From Panonychus citri (lineage: Eukaryota; Arthropoda; Arachnida; Trombidiformes; Tetranychidae), in contig NW_026515482.1 in the NCBI RefSeq assembly GCF_014898815.1, positions 248,001-312,000 of the forward strand: DNA of 64,000 bases. The letters are read 5' to 3'. A model generated the notes under the pieces. It saw nothing but the letters and a program-made list of their open reading frames with translations. It did no database searches and was not told the DNA's origin. Both the position numbers and the translations under genes were made by a program. Numbering within the stretch: the first letter of the stretch is position 1; every line of letters starts with the position of its first letter. This document shows, piece by piece, positions 23,813 to 36,200 of this stretch.

Positions 23813-24739
23813 TCTCCCATAAGTTTTATACTTTATTATAACCATAAAGAATTCAATGTTTTCTCAACAGATGAAAGTAATTTACTACACTTAATTAATT
23901 AAGATTAAACTGGATTTAGAATAAGAAATTTCTTCTAAATTTACTTAATTACCGTCATTTTTTCCCTTCAATTCTAAACAATTAATCCAACGAGGATAAT
24001 AAATGTACACAAAAATACTTGAGACACAATCCTAATCAATCTAGTTTAATGTTTACAAGTCATCAAAATAAAACAATTAACCAGTTAATTTGATCATTTG
24101 AAATTCAAATTATCTAATCACAAGAGTAACAAACTGTCATCATGACACATGAATGAATTGACTGATAACCAAGAAGTTTTTCCTGATCTTTACTCCAGAC
24201 AATTAGTAAATAATGTGATCCGTTGATTTTATTGTTACAAAAAGAAAACAATTAACAATAAATCAAGGCGAATCACATCTTAATCATTTGATCACCTTTT
24301 TGTCGACAATGTGATTAATTTGTTAATAGAAAAACGTCTCACCAATTGGGTTCGGTTCCTTTTTTTTTGTTTCTATTCTTGTGAAGGTAAACCAAGTATT
24401 GGATTCTGATACTCTTGGTACTTGATTATTTGAAAGAGAGTTGATTATGTTTTCAACTGTTGTTCGAAGTGAAATTTAATAACCAACATTTCCTTGGAAG
24501 AGTCTAAATATAAAGGCTTCACTGTGGACAATTAGCTGAGAATCAAATTACAAAGATCAAAGCAACTATTCAGTCTGTTGTTTTCTAATTTGTGGTAACA
24601 ATATTTTGTTGTTTCTTGTTTTCCCTTTTCTGTTTCGGATTAACCATATTGGTCAAGTTTTCATTGTTTTTTCAACTTAAATTGATTCAATTGTGATTAG
24701 ATTTTGTTTCAAAGTGAAAGTGTCTCCGATCTGAAGGAA
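23813..24739. promoter_or_regulatory. Spacer between aminopeptidase copies with copy B promoter
   Basis: The first 600 bp are AT-rich with no coding signal. A TATAAAG box at 24509-24515 and a TTCAGT initiator-like word near 24568 suggest the copy B promoter. A GTG|GTAACA donor at 24594 and a GATTAG acceptor at 24700 would make a short 5'UTR intron. No ATG-containing leader like that of copy A is seen. Confidence 0.4.
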
Positions 24740-26191
24740 ATGTCACCGCCGATTTCATCAGTTAAACCCAAACATTACAAGAGGTTACCAAAAAATGTGA
24801 TTCCCTCATTGTACAAATTGGAGGTGACACCGGATTTAGAGAAATTTGTCTTTTCCGGTAAAGTGGACATCGAGGTATTTGTACACGAAAGCACTGATTT
24901 GATTGTCGTCAATGTCGCTGAAATTGAGATTCAAAGGGCAACCTTTAAATCTGAATCAGGGGGTAAGTGTATTTCTATTTCCTCAGATCAAAACAAGCGT
25001 TCTGGTTTCTACCGGTGTTGACACATGAGGCGATTGTTGTGTTACCATTATTGACAATTTTCTCTTTTTTTATTTTCTCTTTAGTGACTCATCAAGGACA
25101 AGTGACCATTGACACGGTTGAGAAAAAGGCCAATATCAAATTTGCCCAGAAACTTAAAACTGGAAATGGTGTCTTATCGTTTATATATTCTGGGATTCTC
25201 AATGATCAAATGGTTGGTTTCTATCGTAGCAAATACAAGGGACCAAATGGAGAGGATCGATATGGTGCTCTTACCCAATTTGCGGCCACTGAGACTCGTC
25301 GGGCTTTTCCATGTTGGGATGAGCCTTCATTCAAGGCGAGATTCGAGGTGACCATTATTGCTCCGAAAGACCGAACAGTTTTATCCAACACTGATCCAGT
25401 TAATGATATTCCACACCCAGAGAATCCAAATCTTAAGATTGTTAAATTCGCTCCATCACCAGTTATGTCATCTTATCTCGTTGCTTTCGTAATTGGTGAC
25501 TATGAGTATGTGGAAACGACTACTAAACGTAACACACGAATACGAGTATACACACCGTGGGGAAAAAAGATCAAGGGACATTCGCACTGAAAGTGGCCTC
25601 TGAATCTCTCACTCTTTATGAAGATTTTTTCGATATCCCGTTTCCCTTGGGTAAATTGGATCATATCGGAGTTGCTGATTTCGCTTATCAGGCCATGGAA
25701 AATTGGGGTGCGATTATGTATCGAGAGATGAGAATCATTACTGATCCTTTAAATACTTCATCTTCTACCAAAGAAGGTATCGCATTAACAGTTTCTCATG
25801 AAACTGCTCACCAATGGTTCGGTAATTTAGTAACAATGGAATGGTGGACTGACCTTTGGCTCAATGAAGGATTCGCCCGTTTCACTGAATATCTTGCAGT
25901 GGATAAAATTTTCCCTCATTTTGACATTTGGTCTCAATTTGTTGCTTGCGTATCACTTCCTACTCTTGAGACCGATTCTCTTCGTAACAGTCATCCCATC
26001 GAGGTACCAGTTTATCATCCAGATGATATTGACTCGATTTTCGATCAAATTTCCTATGGAAAGGGAGCATCAGTAATTCGCATGTGTTACAATTGGATTG
26101 GAGATAAGGTAAATTTTCACCAGTTTCTTAATTCAAAATTCCACGTAGATCAAGTTACATAAATACTCAAATAACTCATTTTAATTGTTAG

Positions 26192-26956
26192 GCTTTTCGT
26201 AAAGGATTACATGAGTATCTTGATAAACATGCTTATGGAAATGCTGTTACTCAAGATCTATGGGACTCATTGGAAGCTGCAAGTAATCAACCTGTTGGAA
26301 AGACGATGCCCACATGGACTAAACAACTCGGTTATCCGGTGATTAAAGTAGAATCAAGACAAGATGGAAACAATCGTGTTCTTAAATTAGAACAACAAAA
26401 ATTCTCTATTGATGGAGTATTAACTGACGAAGAGAAACAAATGATGTGGATGATTCCAATCTCCATAATCACTTCTAAAGATCCAAACAAAGTCGCCTTA
26501 TCAACTCTTATGACTGAAAGAACAACCGAATTGATTATACCAAATGTGTCTCCAAATGATTGGATTAAACTCAATCCAAAAGTGATGGATTTCTATCGAG
26601 TAAATTATTCAACTGAAATGTTGAACCAATTTAAATCAGCAATTTCAGCGAAACAATTAGTAGCTGTTGATCGATTACAGATACTTAATGATTCATTGGC
26701 TCTTGCACTTTCCGGTAATATCTCTACTCGAGTTGTCCTTTCACTCCTTGAGTCTTATTCTGATGAAGACAATTATTCAACTTGGGTCGCTATCGATAAT
26801 TGTTTCGGTAAACTGGGCTCGCTCCTTTCTTATACTGATTTAACTGATAAATTCAACGCACTAGGAGTAAAACTTTATTCAAAAATATTCGATAAACTTG
26901 GATTCGAATCGAAAGACCCTAACGCTCATACAGAGAATCTCCTAAGAGCTTTGGTT
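26192..26956 (+). repeat. Near-identical tract shared with copy A, copy B side
   Basis: It is the partner of 22237-23001, in direct orientation and 3.96 kb apart. Identity falls sharply after AGAGCTTTGGTT, exactly where copy B loses one base. A small patch at 26582-26600 keeps copy-B-specific bases inside the tract. Confidence 0.85.
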
Positions 26957-27120
26957 TTAATCGTTTGGTCTCTTTCAGATACGAACCAGTAATTAAAGAA
27001 TCTTGGTCACGATTCAAGAATCATCTCGAAGGAAAACCAATAAATCCCGATATTCGAAGTTGTGTTTATCGAGCAGTCGCTTCTTCTTGTGATGATCAAA
27101 CTTTCGATTCTTTCTATAAG

Positions 27121-27287
27121 GTAAAACCTCTTCTTCCAGTTTATCACTACAACACTCCAATCACATATTCTAATTGATTAATTTCTATTTCTTCTAATTA
27201 ACAAACTCTTCTTCGAGTTAATCATTACATTATTCAATCACATATTCTAATAAGTTAATTTCTATTTCTTCTTATTAACTAAAAAAG
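27121..27287 (+). repeat. Internal tandem duplication in copy B intron
   Basis: The intron between exons 3 and 4 of copy B contains two similar units. Each reads CAATCACATATTCTAA, then a short spacer, then TTAATTTCTATTTCTTCT. The second unit runs into the exon 4 acceptor, and the acceptor pyrimidine tract there is broken by AACTAAAAAAG. Confidence 0.65.
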
Positions 27288-27860
27288 TTACATCGTGATT
27301 CAGATCTTATCGAAGAGAAACTCAGATTAGTTCAATGTATGGGGAGCACCAATGATCCAGCTCGAATGCGACGACTTCTCAAATTTACACTATCGGTAAA
27401 CATCAATTGTATTAATTAAATGACCTTTGAAATAGATTTAGATTAACTCTAATTCTACTCTTTCAGGATCAAGTGAGATCTCAAGATGCTTGGTTAGCCA
27501 TCATTGGTATCGCTTCCTCGAAGCTGGGACGAGATGAATCTTGGAAATTTTTCAAGGAAAATTCAGTTGAATTTAAAAGACGCTACGGATCTCATTATGC
27601 TATTGTCCGGTTAATTGAGGTCAGTTGGATTGTCAATTCTCTTTTTCGTCCTCAAATTATATCTTCTTTTTCATTTCTATCAACAGAATATTCTTAAAGG
27701 TTTTGCCTCCGAAGCAGAAGCCAAAGACATTGAAGATTTCTTCAACAAGAATCATTTCTCTGGTCAAGAAACAACAGTAGCCAAAGGGTTAGATTGGATA
27801 AGGACCAATACAAATTGGATGAAACGAGAAGTCGATGATCTTAAAAAGTTTTTCAAATGA

Positions 27861-28418
27861 TAAACTGACCACAATAATCAAATTAAGCGGAAACAAAACT
27901 CAATCAAGTTTTTGGTTTGCATTTTTTCATACATTTAGTACTTTTGGTACTTTTTATTGCTTATTACATATGATACTTTCATTGTAGAGCCTGTCAAGGC
28001 AATTTTATAATCTCTCCTTTTTCTAGTTACCAATTGGTCCTTAAAATTTGATATCGATCATTTTTTTAATCAATTGGTATTTACATAATTGAGTAAAAAA
28101 GGTAGAGAAAAAAGAGAGAGAAAGAGATCGACAATTATGATTACCTAGAAAGAATCGTTTGTAGACTTTGTCACAAGGAAAGTGAATTGAATAGAAACAA
28201 TTTAAGCGATTTGGTTTAAGATTGTCAATACCAGTTAAACATTAAATGTGAAATGATATTGAAATTTTGTCACAATTGATATAAATATTGGCACATTTGA
28301 TTAGATTTGATGATTTTATCATAATGTTTGGTGAAAGGAACAGGAAATGTTGACTTGAAGTAAATATAAATATTGATTGGACTAATTATCGTTTAAAAAA
28401 TGATTATTAGATTTACGA
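27861..28418. other. Convergent 3' flank between aminopeptidase B and P4HA
   Basis: AT-rich with a GAGAGAAAGAGA stretch near 28110. No coding sequence seen. It contains the likely 3'UTRs of both genes. Confidence 0.45.
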
Positions 28419-30719
28419 TCAATCATTACGCTTTAATCCACAAGGTCTTCTCAGTTCCTGTCCTCTTTCATGGAACCATTTATTTGATACCCATTTCGAT
28501 CCAACCAGAACAGGACAAGCGGCATGTCGAGTTAAAAGATCACCATCGCCGCTTGGATGAAGATTATACCAGAAAGCGGCTGATCCTTTTTTAGGCCAAA
28601 GAGTCAATTCCAATGTTGGGAAAACGGTTGCACCACCCGCTTCAACATTGGACATGTAATTTAACCAAGTTGCAATGCGATTTCCAGTTCCAAGGCCTGC
28701 AAATGGATCAGCCTTATGATAATCCATTTCTTTTTGTGTGGCAAAATCATAATGAGGCTCATAATGACCACCGATACCATAATTGACCACTTGTAGCTCC
28801 TCAGCTGTATCAACAGTTAATCCAGAAATATCTTCGATTCTTTGATTAACCCGATCAACAACTTGATCATCAGTTCCCTTTAACCAGGCACTTTTACTAA
28901 TCCGATAATGAGCAGCTTCCAATTTACCTGTTTTATGATTTTGAACAGTTGCTCGTTTAAGTCGAGGTAAAGCTAATTGTTTGATTGTTTCCATCTCATT
29001 ATCTGACATGATGTCATGATAAATTAAAATTAATGGCTTCTTATAAGCTTCTTCAACCTTGATTCGAGTGTAACGTAAATAAGGATGTTTGTTGGTTGTA
29101 TTTAAATAGAAACAATTTAAAGTTTTGGTTATTCGCTGAGGTAAAATGGTTTCTCCTCGACAAAGAGCCTCATATGATTGTCTTTCTTGGGTTACAGGTG
29201 AATCAACAGTAGAAATGTTTTCATCAATTGGAACCTCATCATCGTCACCAACATCACCACGTAACTTTGCTTTACCAGAATGACCCAACACCTCCTCATA
29301 GTAAACCTTGTTACCAACTGCTCGAGGATGATTCGGAGCCAAACGAAGTAGTTCATTGGTCAATTTAAGGGCATGACGAACGTTCCCTCGGCGGAAAGTT
29401 GAAAAGGCCAGATATTCGAGAATTTCGGCTTTGTCAGCTGTTTTTAAACTCTCCTCTTCCCATCGGTCTAAAGCTTCTTGCATCCAAAGGATTGTATGAT
29501 AATGATCACCATTTACATATGAATATTTACCAAGATCAAAACAATCACCAGCACTGAGTTCAACTCTTTTAGGTGATACCAAGGTAAAAGGTGAATCGTC
29601 AGGGTTACTAGAGTCATAGAGAGGATGATGTTGAGGTTGTTGAGCAATCCGAATCTCTCCCCTGGCTAAACTTGAAGTGTCCAGTTTATAAGTATCCTGG
29701 AGTCGTAAAAGTGCATCAGCTGCTCCATTAAAATCTTCAGCTGAAGGGAAAGTCTCACCACTAGAATTTTGAACTCGATAGATTAATTGTTGACCAGTTT
29801 CATAAGATTTTTCAACCATCAAGGCTTCAGCTATTAGAGAAAAAGAAAACAATTAGATTAATGAGAATGGGAAAACAATTTAATGGACATTAAATGGACT
29901 TAGTAAAATGTATCAATTTTTTTTCATCAACAATTATAATTAGACTGTTTCTCCATCTTCTTTGACGGTTAATTGTTCAACTTTCATCTTTATAGTTCAT
30001 TTCAATAACTCAATTCAAAAGTTTTCATGATGAAAAAATGGTCGAAACGATAAGTTGACTTAAATATAGAAATAAATTAAAATTAACGTCAACGTGACAT
30101 CCTCATCCTGATGAGTGTAGATCAAGGTTAGATCTTCAGATCATCTTGTCCAGTAAACACTTAAAACATAATTAGTGCTCATTTTGTGCTGACTTGAAAC
30201 CAAATTACGATAACAATCAACGTAAAGGATGAATTAGAAATGAATTTCCTTCAATCTTATCTTAATAATGAATGAATTTCTATCCATGTTGAATACGAGG
30301 ATATGTTTTCTGAAAGCTTAGCAATAATTATGATGATCTATGTTGATGATAATCAAAAGGAAATCGATTGATTGTAACAATTTGATTACTTTACCATTTC
30401 TCCAATCAGAGGTGAGTGTTTTTACCAAAAGAAAAGCATTAACGGGGTTGGCCAAATAAGATTGAACATCTTGACTAGCGATCGATTCAATTGAAGCAAA
30501 TTTTTCTCGAATGCTCTTCAATTGTCTTAATCGTCTCTCTTCACCAATTAAATATGAATCCAATGATGAAACAATTGTCCTTTCGATTTCCAAAAGCTTT
30601 TCCAGGTCAACAAGAGCAGTAAAAACTTCACCATTCACATTGGAACCACAAATCAAGATGAGTAAACAAAAATTGACCAGTCGGTAAAACCCAAAATCTT
30701 TCACAGAAAATATCATCAT
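28419..30719 (-). CDS. P4HA: Prolyl 4-hydroxylase alpha subunit
   Basis: Two coding exons on the minus strand, 30395-30719 and 28419-29830, giving 578 aa. It hydroxylates prolines in procollagen inside the ER, in a tetramer with protein disulfide isomerase. A signal peptide is visible (FYRLVNFCLLILICGSNVNG), followed by the N-terminal dimerisation coil. A TPR-like substrate-binding domain contains LAFSTFRRGNVRHALKLTNE. The catalytic 2-oxoglutarate/Fe(II) domain has the first His468 and Asp470 in EPHYDF, the distal His544 in TRHAACPVL and Lys554 in VGSKWVSNKW. Two adjacent ATGs (30719 and 30716) are possible starts. Both Fe ligands and the 2-OG lysine are present, so the enzyme should be active. 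The 565-bp intron splits codon 109. It is convergent with aminopeptidase B. Confidence 0.94.
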
Positions 30720-33261
30720 TGAATCGCCTTATTGCTGTTGGATAAACAAAGAAAGTGGATAATCACAACACCAGTTAAATTAACTACAAATGATATGACA
30801 CAATATAAAATGCCGGTTAAGATGATAATTAGAATAAAAGATGATCCATAATTAGCTTTGGAAATCAATCAATTCTATAGAAAATAGAAAAAAACAATAA
30901 ATTAGAAAACCAAACAAGGCTAAAAAAGGCATTTAAAAATGAAAGAAGATGAAAAAACTCACCGATATTTGTTTCTCTTGGTGTTCAAATTGATCAAATT
31001 AATGAGAATTTCTGATTGTTCATTGATCAGGTATCATCACAATTAGAAAAAGACAAACTAAGATTGATTGTATCAAAAAAGAAAATAAAAACAAACCAGA
31101 AATAAAAGGTAAGAGTTGTCAAGATGATTCTAAAAACTGAGATTCACAGATGGATTTCAAGAGAAAACTAGAAATTTTCTCGACGCAGAAGTAAGAAGAT
31201 GATGATGAAAGAGGAAAAGATGAGGAGAATAAGACAGAGAAGATAAGTGTTTGTAGAAAGAGGAATTAATAGAAACTTGAGTTAATCTGAACTCGCTTAG
31301 AGATTCATAAGAGTTGAATAATATTCAAGGATAAATGACCAAGAACATGGAACTGTCTTCAATTTTGATTGAGTCTTTTTTCCTCTTGGAACTTCAATTG
31401 TTGAGGGTAACCAGAAATTACACAATCAATGAAAAGTGTCTACATTTTTGATGGAAGAAAATAACGAGAACGTAATTCTAACAATTTAATCTGGTTAACC
31501 AACGATGAATATGAAAATAAAGGGTTTCCTTTTTTTCCAGAACAGAGATTATCTGTTCATCCCTTCATTTCAATTTCTTTTCTTTTTCTTTTTCTTTTTT
31601 GTTATTGTTTCCTTTTCCTCTTTGGTTGTTTCTGGTCATCATTGTTTATCTTCCATCACCCATTAGAATCTCTTAGGAGTGGCCATGTTTTTTTCCCATT
31701 TGGAGTCCAAAAGTTTCCGGAATTAGATGAACATGAATGGAGAGCTAGAGAGGGAGAGAGAAAGAAATGAGAAAAAGATAAAAGAGTCAATTTAGCATGT
31801 TAATTAACGTTGAATTTCAATGATAATTAACTAACAGAGTCAACAACCTGTTAGCATTAAGCCAAAGATTAAGTACTTAGTAACGATTCATTGTCCCAGT
31901 GACGGTCAACTCAAGTTACTGACCGAGGTCACCTAGAGATTTCTCACCGTCTCACAATTAATTACTTTCACAGAAAAGGAGAAAAAACAATTAAATCATA
32001 TAGTTAATCAACACCATGGGTCTGGACGCCAGCGAAAACAGTGAAAGTATTGACCACCAAGAGAAAACTTCATCGATGGAAATGAAACCCTTTTCGAAAG
32101 AAAATCTAAATTCAAAGTCACTGATTACCATCTTTCTATAATTAGGCAACTAAATTGAAAAAGAATGAAAAAAAATCAATCACAATTAAGGAAACAATCA
32201 AGTAAATTAAGGCAACACAATGTAAACATTGGAATAAAAGCTTAACTTGTTTACCAGACAAAAGAAAAATAAAATGTCGGACCAACTCTTATTGTCTTCT
32301 TACCTGAATCAATAATCCTTCCTGATCATTTAAATGAATCGAATGAGAATTTACCAGAAAAAAAAGCAATTCACCGAAATTCAAATGAACAATCAATTGA
32401 AATTCAAACAATTAATCAATTAGAAGTGAAATCATTGAATAAATTGGTCTATAAAATGATCGTTGCTTATTAAAAATTGTATCAAAATGATCAACATTTA
32501 GTGAGAAAACAATTTCCATACAATTAGAAAGAAAGAAAGAAAGAGAGAAAGAGATGATGATGATGATGATGAGGAAGATGAAAAATGGGAGATGAAGAAA
32601 AAGAGAGGGAAAGGGAGAGAGAGAAAAAGAAAAAGATAAACAACAAAAAGTGAGTCGAATGAACTATCGCTCTCTCTCTCCTTCTCTCTCTTTGTCCGTT
32701 AAGAAATTTTCTTTTATTCTTAAAGATCATTCGATGATTAAACTTCCATGATTTTCATTTAGTTCCAATTCTTAATCATGATTAATATTCCCTGTGAGTG
32801 TCATTCACTTCTCGGTGACAATTAACGTTAATCACAATCACTGTTAACAATTAAACTTTTTCTATTAACTGGTTAATAATATTAATCAGTTTTCTCATAT
32901 TGACAAATGAACTTTGTCATCATCGTTTCTCTACCACTGGAAACCATTTTGGATTTTAGATTCTTTTTTTGTTCTATTCTCTTTTCCATTTGTCAATTAT
33001 GGTGACCGATTTTCTCTGTGTTATTAATTGTTTCTCATCTCTAATTAGTGATCTTTTTCTCCATAATTTATGATTAATCAGTTTGATGGTGACAATTAAC
33101 TGTTTCACTTTTCTCCATTGCCGATTGCCTTAAAATCTGTTTGGTTAATTTTATTGTTGTTTCATTTTTTTTTTAATTTCTCTATGTTGGATTAATTAAG
33201 TGTTCGGTTAAATGAGTGACTCTAAATTGTGCCTGATTTTTTTAACCCTTTTTAATCAATT
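30720..33261. other. Divergent spacer between P4HA and ADAMTS
   Basis: No conserved coding sequence. Possible P4HA promoter and 5'UTR lie near 30720-31300. A less AT-rich block at about 31830-32110 holds GGTCAACTCAAGTTACTGACC. A polypurine tract with GATGATGAT and GAGAGAGAAA units at 32525-32650 produces a spurious open frame. The ADAMTS promoter should be just left of 33262. Confidence 0.45.
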
Positions 33262-36200
33262 ATGCTACAAATTTTCTACCCAACAACAATTTGTGTTCAA
33301 AATAAATCATCAATTTATTTCCTTCTACTAATCACCTCAATCAGTTGGCCTTTCACCTCAGGAAATATTCAATCAAAGGTAAGAAAGAATCACTTATCCT
33401 ATTTGTTTATCCTTTCAAATTACTCGTTAATTGTTGTGAAAAGTAAATTGTATTCTTGGTGATCATTAGCATCACAATTGTCATTGACTAACAATCAACA
33501 AGTGGTAATCTTAATTTGATTTGTTTCACTTTTGTTTCATTAATCCATAATTAACTTAACCAATTCCCTCTTTCCGATTTAAAACAAATAAATCAACTAA
33601 TAAACAAACAAACAAAATGCAATCAGGTTAATGTGTTAATAAACAAACAACAACAATCAAATAGTTAACAACCAAATTAGGAGCCCTTAATTGTTTCAAT
33701 TTGATTCTCGAAAGTATCATTCAAATCGCGAAAGTAATCAAAAGCAAAGTAAATTAGTCTAACTAAATGAGACAGAAAAAAAATTAAATCATCAAAGTGC
33801 TAAAGAAAAAAAAAGAGCAACAATTAACTAACCAAAGTAACAATTTGTTGATTTGATTAAATAAGATCCTTGACAATTTTTTTCGATCACGTTTGATCTA
33901 CAATCAACTAATGATGATGATCAATTCCTGTTGATCTCTTTTCAGCTAAATGAATATGAATTAACTGGATCAGATCATAAAATAATATAAAGAAATCGAT
34001 TTAAATTAATAGATTCTTACCTTAATCATGACCAGATAACCTTGCGAATTAAGATAATCTTCTTAATCAACTAATCTACTCCTACGAATCGATTTAATCA
34101 CAATAATAACAATATTGTTCCTACGAGATGATTAACAAGTGATTGATTTTTTGTTCCTTTTTCCAGCTAATTTTTCCTCTTAATTCTTATCCAATTTAAT
34201 TAATTGTTGATCTCATCCTCAAAATCTGATAATAATAATAATTATCATAATAATGATCAACAATTAAATGATAACAATCCCAACAATCAATTGATTATCA
34301 TTTTGTAATCATCTGTCTTGTATCAAAACACATACATTCAACTGATTAATTCAATGATTGATTTGATTACCAATTACCTATTGCTATTTTTAATTCAATT
34401 GGTAAATTGTTATCTGTTAACAATTTATTATTATTGTTACCATTTACAATCTACAATTTCCTTAACAATTTATTCAAAAATATAAAATGATTAGAAAAAA
34501 AAAGTTCTAACATTGTCCAGTTATCAAAATTGTTTATTAATAAACAATTTAGATTCTAAATCAATCAATTGAAGCTTAATATTGAATCGTAATTATTGAT
34601 TACTGTCCAGCTCTGGTCAATTTCAAGTGATTGGAAGAATCAATCGATTTATTTTTGTTTCGAACAAAATTAAAAGTAAAGTTCGAAAAAAGTTTCGTTC
34701 TAAAATCTCAGTTCAAGTTATCGAACTTGTACCTTTGTTATTAATTTCAATCTTTTTATCACTTTAATTCAGTCGATTGAAGTTTCAGTCTCAGAACTTA
34801 TCAATCTTCTGAATTCAACTTTTTGATTGTTCAACTAATTTATTATTAATTAACCAGCATATTAATCAGTTAATCAGTTAAGTTAAACCATTAGGCCTTG
34901 ACATTAAACTTTAAATCCACTTAAATTGTATGGTGGTTGATTGTAGTAATCAGTTGATAATTTATTCAATTATGTTTACATCATCATTTTTATTAATCAT
35001 GATCCTTTTATAAATCGTTACAATCAATGTAACAACAATTAATAAAATTTAATTAACTAATATCAAATTGATCCCACTTATATTATACCAAACATTGTTG
35101 ATCCTTTTTTTATTGTTTCAAATTAGTTTCTAAACAACAATCAGCATCCAAAATGAAAGACCAATGTATTATCAGCAATCAACTTAGAGTGTGTTACAAT
35201 TAATTAATTATTAACTACAATTACTTTCAACAGTTTTTGTTTAATTGAAAAAATGTATTCAAAAAAACAGTACAAGGTTAATATTTTAATTGTGATCACT
35301 TTACATAATCAAGGGTTGGATTAGTAAATTGTTTACAAAATCGATACAATTAACTGTTAAGTTGATTAATTTGATTAGGTGTGAAGCATTAATTCTGCTA
35401 TAATTTAAAGTGAAAGGAAAATAATTAACTGTTAATTGTTGCTGATGTTTCACTATTTAATTGTGACTATTAAGCTGATAGTTTTTCACAAGTTGATTAG
35501 ATTGTTAAAGAAAGAAAAAGTTGATTAGTTTAATTCAGAATTTTATCAACAGTATTAACAATGAAGATACTCGACAAGAGGAATACAAATAATAAATCTT
35601 ATCCACAATCACAGTTAATTAACCTAATCAGTGATTTCTTGACCAAATCAATGTCAACAATTAAAATGTTAACAGTGACAATCAATATTAATACAATTTG
35701 ATTGTTTTCAAGGGAAAAATTAAATCATACCTACTTTTTTGTTAATCAATTTGAAACTAAGAATTAAATTGTTAATTGAAAGTTTGGATTAACTTAATTT
35801 CGTGATAGATTAACTAATCACTTTCTACTTAAATTTATTGCTGATGATTACTCCCAACAAATTAACAATCAAACGAAACAACAAAATGAGAAACACAATT
35901 ACAATCAAATTTAATTTTTAATATTAAAATACACATAACGTATTACTATTAACAATTTAACAACCTTTTAACCTTAAATTGTTTATGCTTTTACAATCAT
36001 TAATTGTTTTTGATTAAAATCAACCACCATTATCACTTTAATATACCTGGATTATGGTAACCTTGATTACCTAATTGTTGATGATTTACATTGATACGAA
36101 ATTTGTAGCTTTTAGAAGCAATTAAAACTATTATTCTAATGGTTAATTTTTTGATTGTCATTTATGATTTGCTTTCTTTTGTGTATCATTGATTGTGATC

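Larger units (their letters stand above)
24740..27860 (+). pseudogene. Puromycin-sensitive aminopeptidase copy B, two frame breaks
   Basis: Six exons mirror copy A: 24740-24962, 25085-26108, 26192-27120, 27288-27395, 27467-27619 and 27687-27860. Exons 4 and 5 match copy A in length exactly. The reading frame is broken twice, each time by one missing base relative to copy A: at the GGGGAAAAAAG run (25559-25569) and at the T run 26955-26958. HETAHQWFGNLVTMEW is intact, but GAMEN reads QAMEN. The start MSPPISSV corresponds to the second start of copy A, so this copy lacks the leader. All other splice sites are usable, though the exon 4 acceptor (AAAAAAG) has no pyrimidine tract. It may be a recent pseudogene, a gene needing two frameshifts, or an assembly with two one-base errors; I favour the first or third. 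Confidence 0.7.

Noticed and set aside
32524..32730. Minus-strand frame with poly-Ser/Phe and HHHHHH
   Set aside because: Simple-repeat translation of GATGATGAT and GAGAGA units.
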